Shown: positions 24,792 to 33,095 of the stretch, one piece after another
How positions within the stretch are numbered: position 1 is the first letter of the stretch
Layout of the letters: each line of letters begins with the position of its first letter
From: Clostridium sp. CAG:964
GTDB lineage: Bacteria; Bacillota; Clostridia; Oscillospirales; Acutalibacteraceae
Direction: 5' to 3'
NCBI GenBank assembly: GCA_000435335.1
Contig: FR891311.1
Location: 1-43,233 of the forward strand
DNA length: 43,233 bases
Position numbers and translations under genes: made by a program
Notes under the pieces: model-generated
Told to the model about the DNA's origin: nothing
Databases searched by the model: none
The model's input: the letters and a program-made list of their open reading frames with translations, nothing else

Positions 24792-25343
24792 TTACTTATC
24801 GCCAAAATATCTCTTTAGCAAACCGTTAAAGCCTGCACCGTGGCGTGCTTCGTCCTTTGCCATTTCATGTACTGTGTCGTGAATAGCGTCAAGGTCGGCT
24901 GCCTTTGCTCTCTTAGCTAGGTCAAATTTACCCTCACAAGCACCTGTTTCGGCAGCTACTCTTAGCTCCAAGTTTTTCTTTGTGCTGTTTGTTACAACCT
25001 CACCAAGCAGCTCGGCAAACTTTGCAGCGTGCTCTGCCTCTTCAAAAGCATACTTTGTAAATGCAGCAGAAATTTCAGGGTAGCCCTCTCTGTCTGCAAC
25101 TCTTGCCATAGCAAGATACATACCAACCTCACTGCATTCACCGTTAAAGTTAGCAACTAGATCGTCGTGAATGTCCTGTGAAACACCCTTTGCAACGCCT
25201 ACCTCGTGTACAGTAGCAAAGCTTATGTCGCCTGCAGCAGCCTCAGTAAATTTTGAACCAGGCACGCCGCACTGTGGGCACTTTTCAGGTGGTGTATCTC
25301 CTTCGTGAACATATCCGCATACAGGGCAAATCCATTTTTTCAT
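24792..25343 (-). CDS. Reverse rubrerythrin (peroxide detoxification)
   Basis: Rubrerythrins reduce hydrogen peroxide at a diiron site. In this 183-residue protein the rubredoxin domain is N-terminal (CPVCGYVHEG and CPQCGVPG, residues 5-30) and the ferritin-like diiron domain is C-terminal (GECSEVGMYLAMARVA, FEEAEHAAKFAEL, AKDEARHG). This reversed order is the reverse-rubrerythrin type, known from clostridia as an oxygen- and peroxide-responsive enzyme. ATG at 25343 follows GGAGG; a start five codons upstream is less likely. It lies 66 bases after a PerR-family gene on the same strand, consistent with peroxide-controlled expression. A short 7-bp hairpin (25391-25407) separates the two. Confidence 0.93.
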   Translation of the reverse strand: MKKWICPVCGYVHEGDTPPEKCPQCGVPGSKFTEAAAGDISFATVHEVGVAKGVSQDIHDDLVANFNGECSEVGMYLAMARVADREGYPEISAAFTKYAFEEAEHAAKFAELLGEVVTNSTKKNLELRVAAETGACEGKFDLAKRAKAADLDAIHDTVHEMAKDEARHGAGFNGLLKRYFGDK

Positions 25344-25409
25344 TGTAATTTCCTCCAAATCTAATAATGTAATGAATATAATAATACCGCTTGCTGTCTT
25401 ACAGCAAAA

Positions 25410-25808
25410 TTAAATAAATGATTTTTCGACGCACCTTCTACACTTGCCGTGGAAAAAAACAGAGTGGTTTTTAACGCTATGACCTGTATTAAGTGCTACC
25501 GAATCATCAAGCTCTCTGTCATAAGGCAAATAGTCAAGGTCAATTACAGCCTCGCACTCGTCACATATAAAGTGTGCGTGTAAGGAGGTGTCAGCGTCAA
25601 AGCGTTCTCTGCCGTTTACTGTGCCGATAGAAACTATCAGCCCCTGCTCTACAAACATAGCCATATTTCTGTAAACCGTACCAAGACTAATGTTAGGGTA
25701 TTTATCCTTTAATTGTTGATAAACCCATTCTGCAGAAGGGTGAGTTTTAGTATTTCTAATAAGGCTGTAAATAGCCTCTCTTTTTTCGCTAAAATTTTTC
25801 CTTGCCAT
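25410..25808 (-). CDS. perR: PerR/Fur-family metalloregulator
   Basis: Fur-family regulators are dimeric winged-helix repressors; PerR senses peroxide by iron-catalysed histidine oxidation. The 132 residues have the winged helix (SLGTVYRNMAMFVEQGLI), the regulatory metal ligands in ERFDADTSLHAHF, and two CxxC pairs (CDEC, CRRC) for structural zinc. PerR rather than Fur is suggested by the rubrerythrin neighbour and short length, but the operator in front of it looks Fur-like. ATG follows GGAGGAAAT. It is probably autoregulated through the palindrome at 25834-25848. Confidence 0.88.
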   Translation of the reverse strand: MARKNFSEKREAIYSLIRNTKTHPSAEWVYQQLKDKYPNISLGTVYRNMAMFVEQGLIVSIGTVNGRERFDADTSLHAHFICDECEAVIDLDYLPYDRELDDSVALNTGHSVKNHSVFFHGKCRRCVEKSFI

Positions 25809-25822
25809 ATTTCCTCCAACTT

Positions 25823-25848
25823 GATAACGATAACGATAATGATTATCG
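25823..25848. promoter_or_regulatory. Fur-type operator before perR
   Basis: The 15-bp palindrome CGATAATGATTATCG (25834-25848) is preceded by two direct repeats GATAAC (25823-25828 and 25829-25834), so three GATAA(C/T) units in tandem end in an inverted copy. This matches the 7-1-7 Fur box TGATAATNATTATCA at 13 of 15 positions and differs from the PerR box TTATAATNATTATAA at four. It lies just downstream of the perR -10, where binding would block transcription. Confidence 0.8.
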
Positions 25849-25857
25849 TTTAAATAT

Positions 25858-25886
25858 ATAATATCACAAATAAACTCACTTGTAAA
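25858..25886 (-). promoter_or_regulatory. perR promoter
   Basis: On the minus strand TTTACA (25881-25886) and TATTAT (25858-25863) are 17 bases apart. The predicted start of transcription is near 25851, at the edge of the Fur-type operator. Confidence 0.75.
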
Positions 25887-25970
25887 GGGGTTTATTTTAA
25901 TTAATCTGTAATTTTTTTAGTAATTATTTGTAAAATTTTCATAAAAGCAAAAAAATCCCATATATATTTT

Positions 25971-26879
25971 ATGAAGTGGGTGTATGCTATGTATTTGAAT
26001 TTTAGGGTATCTAAATATTCGGTTGTTGCTGTCGTTTTAATAATCACCGTAATATGCTTTTCTGTAATATATTCGGGTTTTTATCCCGGTAGTTCTCAAA
26101 GTACAGCAAGCATAAGCAGTAAATCGGACACAAGAGGTGTAGAGCTGCCTATAGTTATGTACCACAGTATGCTAAAGGATACAAAGCTTCAGGGACAGTT
26201 TGTAATAGATCCGGCTAAGTTTGAGGAGGATTTAAAATATTTAAAGGATAACGGCTACACAACAATTACAGCTTCTGACCTTATAGACTATGTATATAAT
26301 AACAAGGAGCTGCCTAAAAAGCCTATTATGCTTACATTTGACGACGGCTACTATAACAATTATTTATATGCATATCCACTGCTGAAGAAATACAAATGCA
26401 AGGCGGTTATATCCCCTATCGTTTATTATAGTGACCTCTATTCAAAAAGCACAGATGCCCCTTCGCCGTCCTACTCACACTGCACCTGGAAGCAGTTAAA
26501 GGAAATGCAAAACAGCGGCTGTGTTGAAATTCAAAATCACAGCTATAATATGCATTCTCAAAACGGAAGACTCGGTATAAAACAAAAGAAGGGCGAAAGC
26601 AGTGAAGAATATAAAGAAGTTATTACGCAGGATATTTCCAAAGCACAAAACCGATTTAAGGAAAAGCTGGAATATACGCCACAGGCTTTTGTATATCCCT
26701 TTGGAGCACTAAGCGATAGCTCTGAGGAGGCTATAAAGGCCCTATCGTTCAAAGCATCATTTACTTGTGAAGAAAAAATAAATATTATTGCAAAGGATAA
26801 GAATTCGCTGTATTTGTTAGGAAGATTTATTCGCACAAACAAAATGACTACCAAAGAATTATTTAATAAATTTCAGTAA
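25971..26879 (+). CDS. Membrane-anchored polysaccharide deacetylase (CE4)
   Basis: CE4 enzymes remove acetyl groups from peptidoglycan, chitin-like or exopolysaccharide chains using a metal. The 302 residues have one N-terminal membrane segment (about 17-37) with a Ser/Thr linker, then the NodB domain with motif 1 LTFDDGYYNN, motif 2 NHSYNMHS (the H(S/T)xxxH metal ligands) and motif 3 FVYPFGA. The catalytic domain should face outside. ATG at 25971 has no clear ribosome site; ATG at 25989, after AAGTGGGTG, is an alternative start that keeps the membrane segment. The next gene encodes an amidase-like protein, so both may act on the cell wall. Confidence 0.88.
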   Translation: MKWVYAMYLNFRVSKYSVVAVVLIITVICFSVIYSGFYPGSSQSTASISSKSDTRGVELPIVMYHSMLKDTKLQGQFVIDPAKFEEDLKYLKDNGYTTITASDLIDYVYNNKELPKKPIMLTFDDGYYNNYLYAYPLLKKYKCKAVISPIVYYSDLYSKSTDAPSPSYSHCTWKQLKEMQNSGCVEIQNHSYNMHSQNGRLGIKQKKGESSEEYKEVITQDISKAQNRFKEKLEYTPQAFVYPFGALSDSSEEAIKALSFKASFTCEEKINIIAKDKNSLYLLGRFIRTNKMTTKELFNKFQ

Positions 26880-26897
26880 GTAAAGGAGAAAACCACT

Positions 26898-27440
26898 ATG
26901 CCGGCAGTTTTTGTCAGTCCATCCTTACAGGAGTACAATCCGTATGTAGACGGAGGCAACGAGGAATACTATATGAATCTTATTGCCGATGAGCTAATAC
27001 CCTATTTAATAGCAAGCGGCATTACCGTAGGAAGAAACAGTCCGGAGCAAACCCTTTCACAGGCAATAGCTCAGTCAAATCAAGAAAGCTACGACCTGCA
27101 TTTAGCTCTTCACTCCAATGCCGCACCGCCAAATCTGGCAGGAAAGCTAAAGGGTGCAGATGTTTATTACCATACTCAAAGTGCTCAAGGAAAAAAAGCG
27201 GCTTCTATTATAGCTGACAATTACAAGGCACTTTATCCCGACCCTAATAATGTACAGCTTATTCCTACTACATCTTTGGCAGAGCTTAACCGAACCATTG
27301 CTCCGGCGGTGCTTATAGAGGTTGCATACCATGACAATCCACAAGACGCCCAGTGGATAAGAGATAACATAGGCAATATTGCCCGTAATTTGGCCCTTTC
27401 GGTAACTGAATACTTGGGTGTACCGTTTAAAGAGCCGTAA
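26898..27440 (+). CDS. N-acetylmuramoyl-L-alanine amidase-like protein
   Basis: The 180 residues fit the Amidase_3 fold that cleaves the muramyl-alanine bond in peptidoglycan. The second zinc-ligand motif (DLHLALHSNA) and the catalytic-Glu motif (AVLIEVAYHDNPQDAQW) are present. The first motif, normally D.GHGG near the N-terminus, is replaced by SPSLQEYNPYVDGGNEEYYM, with no His. Such variants exist in clostridia, so activity is uncertain. There is no signal peptide or cell-wall domain, so export is not evident. It starts 19 bases after the deacetylase, after AAAGGAGAA, and ends in a hairpin. Confidence 0.8.
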   Translation: MPAVFVSPSLQEYNPYVDGGNEEYYMNLIADELIPYLIASGITVGRNSPEQTLSQAIAQSNQESYDLHLALHSNAAPPNLAGKLKGADVYYHTQSAQGKKAASIIADNYKALYPDPNNVQLIPTTSLAELNRTIAPAVLIEVAYHDNPQDAQWIRDNIGNIARNLALSVTEYLGVPFKEP

Positions 27441-27463
27441 GCTAATTGCTTACACGGCTTTTA
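27433..27463 (+). terminator. Terminator after the amidase gene
   Basis: A bulged stem (AGCCG-TAAGC with GCTTA-CA-CGGCT, 27433-27459) overlapping the stop codon and followed by TTTT. Confidence 0.7.
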
Positions 27464-27490
27464 ATAATCTTATAAATACAATTTATAGAA

Positions 27491-27533
27491 ATGCCTCTCT
27501 AAACAGATTTAAAAATTCTGCTTAGAGAGGCAT
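27491..27533 (-). terminator. Terminator after rarA
   Basis: A 12-bp stem (27491-27502 with 27522-27533), extendable inward by CAGA/TCTG, 18 bases after the rarA stop on the minus strand. The T run is poor on either strand, so it may serve both convergent units. Confidence 0.65.
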
Positions 27534-27550
27534 AGTTTATATTTATGTGT

Positions 27551-28819
27551 TTACTTTCCCTTAATTTTCTCCCAATAGGCTTTAAATGCCTGCTCGTTTT
27601 TATTATCGCCGTATTTATAATACTCTCTGTCCTTTACTACATTAGGCAAATATTGCTGTTTAACATAGTGGTTAGGGTAGTCGTGAGGATATAAGTAAAA
27701 TTGCCCTTTGTTTTGGTTGTCCTCACCGTCATAGTGCATATTTTGCAGCTGTCTTGGAATGTCACCTACTAATCCCTTGTTTATATCTGCTGTGGCGGCA
27801 TTTATGGCATTGTATGCAGAGTTGCTTTTGGGTGCATTGCATACCATTATAACAGCGTCTGCAAGGGGAATTCGTGCCTCAGGCATACCAACCTGCAATG
27901 CTATGTCAACGCAGGACTTAACTATAGGAATAATTTGCGGATATGCCAGTCCTACATCTTCACAGGCACATACAAGCAGTCGCCGACAGGCAGACGGCAG
28001 GTCGCCGCCCTCTAACAGCCTTGCCAAATAATATACAGCTGCATTTGCGTCAGAGCCACGCATAGACTTTTGCAATGCGGACATTGCGTCGTAATGCTGG
28101 TCACCGTCCTTGTCGTATCTCATAGCACTGCGTTGTGTAAGCTGCTTTGCTGTTTCAAGAGTAATATTTCTTACGCCGTCTGTAGGCATAGTTGCTATTG
28201 TACAAAGCTCTACCGCATTTAATGCTTTTCGTACATCTCCTCCGCAGGCTGTTGAAATATATTTTACCGCATCGTCATCAGCATTTATTTTTATCTGTTC
28301 ATCGTCAGCAATAAGCTCAAATCCACGCCGTACAGCCTTTTCAACCTCGCCGCTGTCAACGGTTTTAAATTCAAAAACAGTGCAACGGCTTAGTATAGCG
28401 TTATATACATAAAAGTAAGGATTTTCTGTAGTAGAAGCTATAAGGGTTATACTTCCGTTTTCCAAGTATTCCAACAGTGTTTGCTGTTGCTTTTTGTTAA
28501 AATACTGAATTTCGTCCAGATACAGCAGTATTCCGTTCATTCCGCCAAAGGTGTCAAGCTCCGACACCAGCTGTTTAATATCTGCTGTAGAGGCTGTAGT
28601 GCCGTTTAGCTTTTTTAACAGCTTATTTGTGCGTTTAGCTATGTACGACGCCACAGTGCTTTTGCCTACACCCGAGGGGCCGTAGAATATCATATTTGGC
28701 ACATCTTCTGCATTTTCAATTATATTCCGCAGTGGCCTGCCTGCTGCCAGCAGATGCTTTTGCCCTACAATTTCGTCAAGTGACTGTGGGCGTATTCTGT
28801 CAGCCAACGGCTTTTTCAT
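27551..28819 (-). CDS. rarA: Replication-associated recombination protein RarA (MgsA)
   Basis: RarA is an AAA+ ATPase acting at stalled replication forks. The 422 residues begin with PLADRIRPQSLDEIVGQKHLL and contain Walker A YGPSGVGKST, Walker B LYLDEIQYFNKKQQ, the sensor segment STTENPYF with SRC, and the C-terminal tetramerisation domain (EGGDLPSACRRLLVCACEDVGLA, PKSNSAY). The length is normal. ATG at 28819 follows AAAGGAG. It is transcribed toward the origin and is separated by about 80 bases from glyA. Confidence 0.94.
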   Translation of the reverse strand: MKKPLADRIRPQSLDEIVGQKHLLAAGRPLRNIIENAEDVPNMIFYGPSGVGKSTVASYIAKRTNKLLKKLNGTTASTADIKQLVSELDTFGGMNGILLYLDEIQYFNKKQQQTLLEYLENGSITLIASTTENPYFYVYNAILSRCTVFEFKTVDSGEVEKAVRRGFELIADDEQIKINADDDAVKYISTACGGDVRKALNAVELCTIATMPTDGVRNITLETAKQLTQRSAMRYDKDGDQHYDAMSALQKSMRGSDANAAVYYLARLLEGGDLPSACRRLLVCACEDVGLAYPQIIPIVKSCVDIALQVGMPEARIPLADAVIMVCNAPKSNSAYNAINAATADINKGLVGDIPRQLQNMHYDGEDNQNKGQFYLYPHDYPNHYVKQQYLPNVVKDREYYKYGDNKNEQAFKAYWEKIKGK

Positions 28820-28899
28820 AGCAATTCTCCTTTATTTAGAAAGAAAAGAGGTAAACACAGCCGTGCCTACCTCTGAGCTTTTTATTTAATAAATAAGAC

Positions 28900-30153
28900 T
28901 TATTCGTACAGAGGATATTTTTTGCAAATTGCTGTAACGCCTGCACGAACAGCCTCAGCATTTCCTTCAAAGTCGTTAATAACCATTGAAATATACTCTG
29001 CTACCTTGTCTAAATCCTCTTCAACAAGACCTCTTGTTGTAACTGCCGCTGTACCCATACGAATACCGCTTGTAACAAATGGGCTGCGTGGTTCGTTTGG
29101 AACAGTGTTTTTATTAACTGTTATATAAACCTCGTCAAGCATATGCTCAAGCTCCTTGCCGGTTAGCTCTGTGTCACGCAGGTCAAGCAGCATAACATGG
29201 TTGTCTGTGCCGCCGCTTACAAGCTTGTGGCCTCTCTTAAGCAGACCGTCAGCCAATGCCTTGCAGTTTTTAACAATCTGCTGACCATAAGCCTTAAACT
29301 CCGGCTTTAGTGCCTCACCAAAGCAAACAGCCTTAGCGGCTATTGTGTGCATCAAAGGGCCGCCCTGTGTGCCCGGGAATATAGCCTTGTCTATTTGCTT
29401 AGCATATTCCTCATTGCAAAGAATAAGTCCGCCTCTAGGTCCTCTTAGTGTTTTATGGGTAGTTGTTGTTACAAACTGTGCATACTCAACAGGATTAGGG
29501 TGAACACCTGCGGCTACCAAACCGGCTATGTGTGCCATATCTACCATTAGATAAGCACCAACCTCGTCTGCAATTTCTCTGAATTTCTTAAAATCAATAA
29601 TTCTAGGATAAGCACTCGCACCGCAAACAATCATTTTCGGCTTGCATTCCTTTGCAATTTCAAGAACCTTGTCATAGTTAATAAGGTGTGTTTCAGGGTC
29701 AACTCCGTAAGGTACAAAGTTAAAGTAGCTGCCTGACATATTTACAGGTGAACCGTGTGTAAGATGACCGCCTTCGTTAAGGTTCATACCCATTACAGTA
29801 TCGCCCGGCTTTAGCATTGCAAAGTAAACGGCCATATTAGCCTGAGCACCTGAGTGAGGCTGTACATTTGCGTGTTCGGCACCAAAAAGCTCGCAGGCTC
29901 TTTTTCTTGCAATTTCTTCTACAACATCTACACACTGGCAGCCGCCGTAGTAACGCTTGCCCGGGTAGCCCTCGGCATATTTATTTGTAAGAACACTTCC
30001 CATTGCCGCCATAACAGCAGGTGAAACTATATTTTCAGAAGCAATCAGCTCCAGATTTCTTCTTTGTCTTTTTAACTCATCGTTCATTGCGTCAGCAACG
30101 GCCTTGTCATATTCGCCTACAAAGCCTATTGTATCCAGCATATCCTTGTACAT
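28900..30153 (-). CDS. glyA: Serine hydroxymethyltransferase
   Basis: SHMT converts serine and tetrahydrofolate to glycine and 5,10-methylene-THF using pyridoxal phosphate. The 417 residues include ELIASENIVSPAVM, the Tyr motif YPGKRYYGGC, and the PLP-lysine motif TTTTHKTLRGPRGG. The frame extends 11 codons upstream to a TTG, but AAGGAG lies 9 bases before the ATG at 30153 and the shorter N-terminus suits the family. A TTGAAT-17-TATAAT promoter lies 51 bases upstream. Confidence 0.96.
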   Translation of the reverse strand: MYKDMLDTIGFVGEYDKAVADAMNDELKRQRRNLELIASENIVSPAVMAAMGSVLTNKYAEGYPGKRYYGGCQCVDVVEEIARKRACELFGAEHANVQPHSGAQANMAVYFAMLKPGDTVMGMNLNEGGHLTHGSPVNMSGSYFNFVPYGVDPETHLINYDKVLEIAKECKPKMIVCGASAYPRIIDFKKFREIADEVGAYLMVDMAHIAGLVAAGVHPNPVEYAQFVTTTTHKTLRGPRGGLILCNEEYAKQIDKAIFPGTQGGPLMHTIAAKAVCFGEALKPEFKAYGQQIVKNCKALADGLLKRGHKLVSGGTDNHVMLLDLRDTELTGKELEHMLDEVYITVNKNTVPNEPRSPFVTSGIRMGTAAVTTRGLVEEDLDKVAEYISMVINDFEGNAEAVRAGVTAICKKYPLYE

Positions 30154-30203
30154 AGTCAACTTCTCCTTAAAATAATCTTGAGCCAAAACTCAACTTTAAC
30201 TCT

Positions 30204-30232
30204 ATTATATAGTAAAGTGCTAAATAATTCAA
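30204..30232 (-). promoter_or_regulatory. glyA promoter
   Basis: On the minus strand TTGAAT (30227-30232), 17 bases, TATAAT (30204-30209). Confidence 0.82.
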
Positions 30233-30447
30233 GTTTATTTTAGGCACTTATTTACTGTTGTTAAAAAAATATGGAAAATTTTTTGTAATAAACGCCGCTA
30301 ATGCTGTGTAAATTTGAAAGAACACTCCAAATTCTGAAGAGTGTTGTAGGCTAAACCAATTTTCTTTTAATACTCTGTATAATTTTTTATAATTTATTTT
30401 GTAGGCTCGTTCCCTTACTCTACTTTTATTATAGAGCCTATATAAAA
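30233..30447. other. Intergenic region between glyA and a lipoprotein gene
   Basis: This AT-rich stretch holds one small inverted repeat (AACACTC at 30321-30327 with GAGTGTT at 30339-30345) without a T run. No coding sequence or recognisable regulatory RNA was seen. Confidence 0.5.
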
Positions 30448-30476
30448 ACAGGCAACAGTAGACTACTGTTGCCTGT
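30444..30476 (-). terminator. Terminator of the lipoprotein gene
   Basis: A perfect 13-bp stem (30448-30460 with 30464-30476) with a 3-base loop, followed on the minus strand by TTTTTATAT. Confidence 0.88.
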
Positions 30477-30511
30477 AAAAAGTTTAGAGGTTAAATTTGA
30501 AAACTAACAGC

Positions 30512-31039
30512 TTACTTTGCTGAATTTACAACCTTCATAACATCATCTTTTCTTTTAGCGTTAGTGCTGTCGTCCTCTTTGCCTGTTGTAGACTTAGGGT
30601 CAGGGTAAATTAAAAGATACTTGCCGTTGTCTGACATATAGCAGTATGAAACCGTTCTGCCAAACAGGTCAAATGTGCCATTCTTCTTTACGCTGTCAAT
30701 AACATTCTTTGCTGTGTCAGAGTCTGTGTCCTCATATTGGTAAACCTCAAGTGAAAAGCTGGAGCCGTTTACCTCTACCTTGTCAACTCTGTAACCTTCT
30801 TTTGCACCAATAAGCTCTGCATTTGTTTTTACACAGTTGTTTGCGTTATCCTCGGAAATGTATTTTTTGCTTAAAAGCTCCTTTAAAATTTTCTGTACGC
30901 CTGAGTCGCCTTTAAACTCGCTTACCTTTACCTTGTTTTCGTTTGGAACTGTTGCTGTTTGCATACCGCAGCCGGCAAATGAAACTACCGCAACAACAGC
31001 CAGGGTAAGTGCTGTAAGCTTTTTAAGTAAGTTTTTCAT
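30512..31039 (-). CDS. Small lipoprotein, unknown function
   Basis: The 175 residues start with a lipoprotein signal peptide whose lipobox SFAGC places the modified Cys at 24, so the mature protein should be anchored to the outer face of the membrane. The rest (about 150 residues) is a small mixed alpha/beta domain with EGYRVDKVEVNGSSFSLEVYQYED and GKYLLIYPDP segments, and a charged Lys/Asp-rich C-terminus. I do not recognise the family. It is a single-gene unit with its own promoter (31086-31114) and terminator (30444-30476), so it is expressed by itself. Confidence 0.85.
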   Translation of the reverse strand: MKNLLKKLTALTLAVVAVVSFAGCGMQTATVPNENKVKVSEFKGDSGVQKILKELLSKKYISEDNANNCVKTNAELIGAKEGYRVDKVEVNGSSFSLEVYQYEDTDSDTAKNVIDSVKKNGTFDLFGRTVSYCYMSDNGKYLLIYPDPKSTTGKEDDSTNAKRKDDVMKVVNSAK

Positions 31040-31085
31040 ATATAAAAACCTCGCTTCTTAAATTCTTTTCTTTACCATAAGTGCT

Positions 31086-31114
31086 ATTATACCCTATTTA
31101 TGTAATCAATTCAA
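31086..31114 (-). promoter_or_regulatory. Promoter of the lipoprotein gene
   Basis: On the minus strand TTGAAT (31109-31114), 17 bases, TATAAT (31086-31091). The -10 region ATAGGGTATAATA is shared, base for base, with the nadE promoter. Confidence 0.82.
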
Positions 31115-31142
31115 GTAACTGCAAGGAATAATTCATAAAAAC

Positions 31143-31174
31143 AAAAATCCCTCTGTTTTAGTATGACAGAGGGG
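31143..31174 (-). terminator. fumA-fumB terminator
   Basis: An 8-bp GC-rich stem (31149-31156 with 31166-31173) followed on the minus strand by a T run, 9 bases after the fumB stop. Confidence 0.85.
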
Positions 31175-31181
31175 AAAATTC

Positions 31182-31730
31182 TTATTCTGTGCAGTATTTT
31201 TTAGGCTCGGTTTCGTATATATTGTTGCCCTTGCAGTCTATAACAACTATGCACGGGAAATCCTCAACAGTATATCTTCTTATCGACTCGGTGCCCAGGT
31301 CGTCATAGCATATAAGCTCGTCTGACCTTATGCTTTTTGATATAAGTGCCGCCGCACCGCCTATAGCCGCAAAGTAAATGCTGTGATTTCTGACTATTGC
31401 GTCTATAACCTCTTGGCTTCTTGCACCCTTGCCTATCATACCTTTTAATCCCATATCAAGCAGAGTAGGTGTATACTTATCCATTCTGTAGCTGGAGGTA
31501 GGCCCTGCCGGCCCTACGGCGTGTCCCGGCTTTGCCGGTGCCGGCCCTACATAATATATAATTTCGCCATTTATATCAACAGGGAAATCCTCACCTTTTT
31601 GTGCAAGCTCATATAGTCTTTTGTGTGCGGCATCTCTGCCGGTTATCATAGTACCTGTCAGCAGTACGCTGTCTCCTGCCTTAAGATTTTCTATATCCTC
31701 GTCTGTAATGGGTAAATTTATTTTCTTCAT
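31182..31730 (-). CDS. fumB: Fumarate hydratase class I, beta subunit
   Basis: The 182 residues match the C-terminal (beta) domain of class I fumarases and L-tartrate dehydratases: SVLLTGTMITGRDAAHKRL, YYVGPAPAKPGHAVGPAGPTSSYRMD and GMIGKGARS. With the alpha subunit it forms an oxygen-sensitive [4Fe-4S] enzyme that interconverts fumarate and malate. It lies 13 bases after the alpha gene. Tartrate dehydratase cannot be excluded from sequence alone; fumarase is more likely because no tartrate genes are near. Confidence 0.9.
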   Translation of the reverse strand: MKKINLPITDEDIENLKAGDSVLLTGTMITGRDAAHKRLYELAQKGEDFPVDINGEIIYYVGPAPAKPGHAVGPAGPTSSYRMDKYTPTLLDMGLKGMIGKGARSQEVIDAIVRNHSIYFAAIGGAAALISKSIRSDELICYDDLGTESIRRYTVEDFPCIVVIDCKGNNIYETEPKKYCTE

Positions 31731-31743
31731 AGCTTTCTCCTTA

Positions 31744-32595
31744 TTATATAGCGGCTGTTTTGTGCCTTGCAGCGTGACAGCAAATGTTTACTGCTACAGG
31801 CATACCGGCAATGTGGGTAGGGTATGTTTCTATGTTTACCCCCAGTGCAGTAGTAGTACCGCCCAGTCCGGCAGGTCCAAAGCCCATTTTATTAATTCTG
31901 TCCAACAGCTGCTGTTCCATTTCAGCGTATCTTGGGTCAGGGTTGCTGGTTTCTATTGACCTAAAGGTAGCCTTCTTAGCCAGTTGCGCCGCCTTTTCAA
32001 ATGTACCGCCTATTCCTACGCCAACTACCATTGGCGGGCAAGGGTTAGGTCCGGCCTTTCTTACGGTGTCCAGTACAAAATCTATAACGCCCTCGGCACC
32101 GTATGACGGTGTAAGCATTTTAATTGCAGACATATTTTCACTGCCAAAGCCCTTGCCGCCGGCTGTAATTACAATTCGCTCACCCGGTACTATTTCTGTA
32201 TGGATAATTGCAGGTGTATTGTCCTTTGTGTTAATTCTGTCAAAAACCGGATCATTTACAACCGATTTTCTTAGGTAGCCCTCCTTATAGGCCTGCCTTA
32301 CACCCTCGGTAACGGCATTCTTAAAGCTGCCGCCGTCTATAACCACTTTGTCGCCGTACTGCACAAAAAGTACAGCCATACCGGTGTCCTGACAAAGCGG
32401 AATCTGTTCATCGTGCGCTATTTTATTATTTTCAATAAGCTGACACAGTACCTGCCTGCCTACCTCCGATTTTTCGGTCTCTTTTGCTTTTTCCAAGGCA
32501 TTTGTAATATCGCTACCTATATTATAGTTGCAGTCTGTTAAAAGCTCTTTTACTGTTTCCGTAATTTTTTCTGCCTTAATTACTCTAAAGTCCAT
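31744..32595 (-). CDS. fumA: Fumarate hydratase class I, alpha subunit
   Basis: The 283 residues match the N-terminal (alpha) domain of two-subunit class I fumarase. Iron-sulfur cluster Cys motifs are visible: IPLCQDTGMAVLFVQYG, GPNPCPPMVVGVGIGGTFEKAA and, near the end, VNICCHAARH. The pair is equivalent to one E. coli FumA chain split in two. It has its own promoter and precedes the beta gene in the same unit. The alternative is L-tartrate dehydratase alpha. Confidence 0.9.
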   Translation of the reverse strand: MDFRVIKAEKITETVKELLTDCNYNIGSDITNALEKAKETEKSEVGRQVLCQLIENNKIAHDEQIPLCQDTGMAVLFVQYGDKVVIDGGSFKNAVTEGVRQAYKEGYLRKSVVNDPVFDRINTKDNTPAIIHTEIVPGERIVITAGGKGFGSENMSAIKMLTPSYGAEGVIDFVLDTVRKAGPNPCPPMVVGVGIGGTFEKAAQLAKKATFRSIETSNPDPRYAEMEQQLLDRINKMGFGPAGLGGTTTALGVNIETYPTHIAGMPVAVNICCHAARHKTAAI

Positions 32596-32632
32596 CCCTT
32601 TGCCCTCTTTATAAAAATATCTATTATTAGTA

Positions 32633-32661
32633 ATTATAGTTTATAAACGGTTATATTTCAA
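32633..32661 (-). promoter_or_regulatory. fumA promoter
   Basis: On the minus strand TTGAAA (32656-32661), 17 bases, TATAAT (32633-32638), about 40 bases before the ATG. Confidence 0.85.
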
Positions 32662-33095
32662 GTAAGCAAGTGAATAATTGGAAACTTTATGTCAAAGATA
32701 TACAGTACCGAAATGCTGCTTCACATTTTTTAAAGAATGTTAAGGCCGTTACAAGAACAAATAAATCAGCTGCTGTATTCATACGCTTTTGTGCTTGAAT
32801 TATGGGGGGGATTAAATACAGTGCAGGATATATGGCGAAAATGCTGTTTTAAATATTATAATTAGTCCTGTTAATGCAAAACAGCCCTTAAATTTTTATA
32901 TGAATATCTTTTAATACAGGTTTGTAACATTTGTAACTACTGTGTAATCAGGTTTTTACACATTGCACAGTTTTTTAATCCTTGAACAAATGTTTTAGAG
33001 GCGAGAATTGGCTATTTAAAGGGATTTTTTAAAGATATTCCCCTATTTACAAATATTTGTTCGGCGTTTTGCACAAAAAAATAATTTCAAATTAT
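32662..33095. other. Long divergent intergenic region (fumA to 3D-protein gene)
   Basis: This 430-base stretch holds no convincing gene. It contains a run of seven G (32805-32811), an inverted repeat GCTGTTTT/AAAACAGC (32843-32850 and 32878-32885), and GAACAAAT/ATTTGTTC (32984-32991 and 33055-33062) enclosing an inner GGGA/TCCC. No known riboswitch motif was recognised. It may hold an operator or an unannotated RNA. Confidence 0.45.

Noticed and set aside
31182..32595. L-tartrate dehydratase instead of fumarase
   Set aside because: The families are homologous and cannot be separated by eye, but no tartrate transport or regulatory genes are nearby, so fumarase is the better default.
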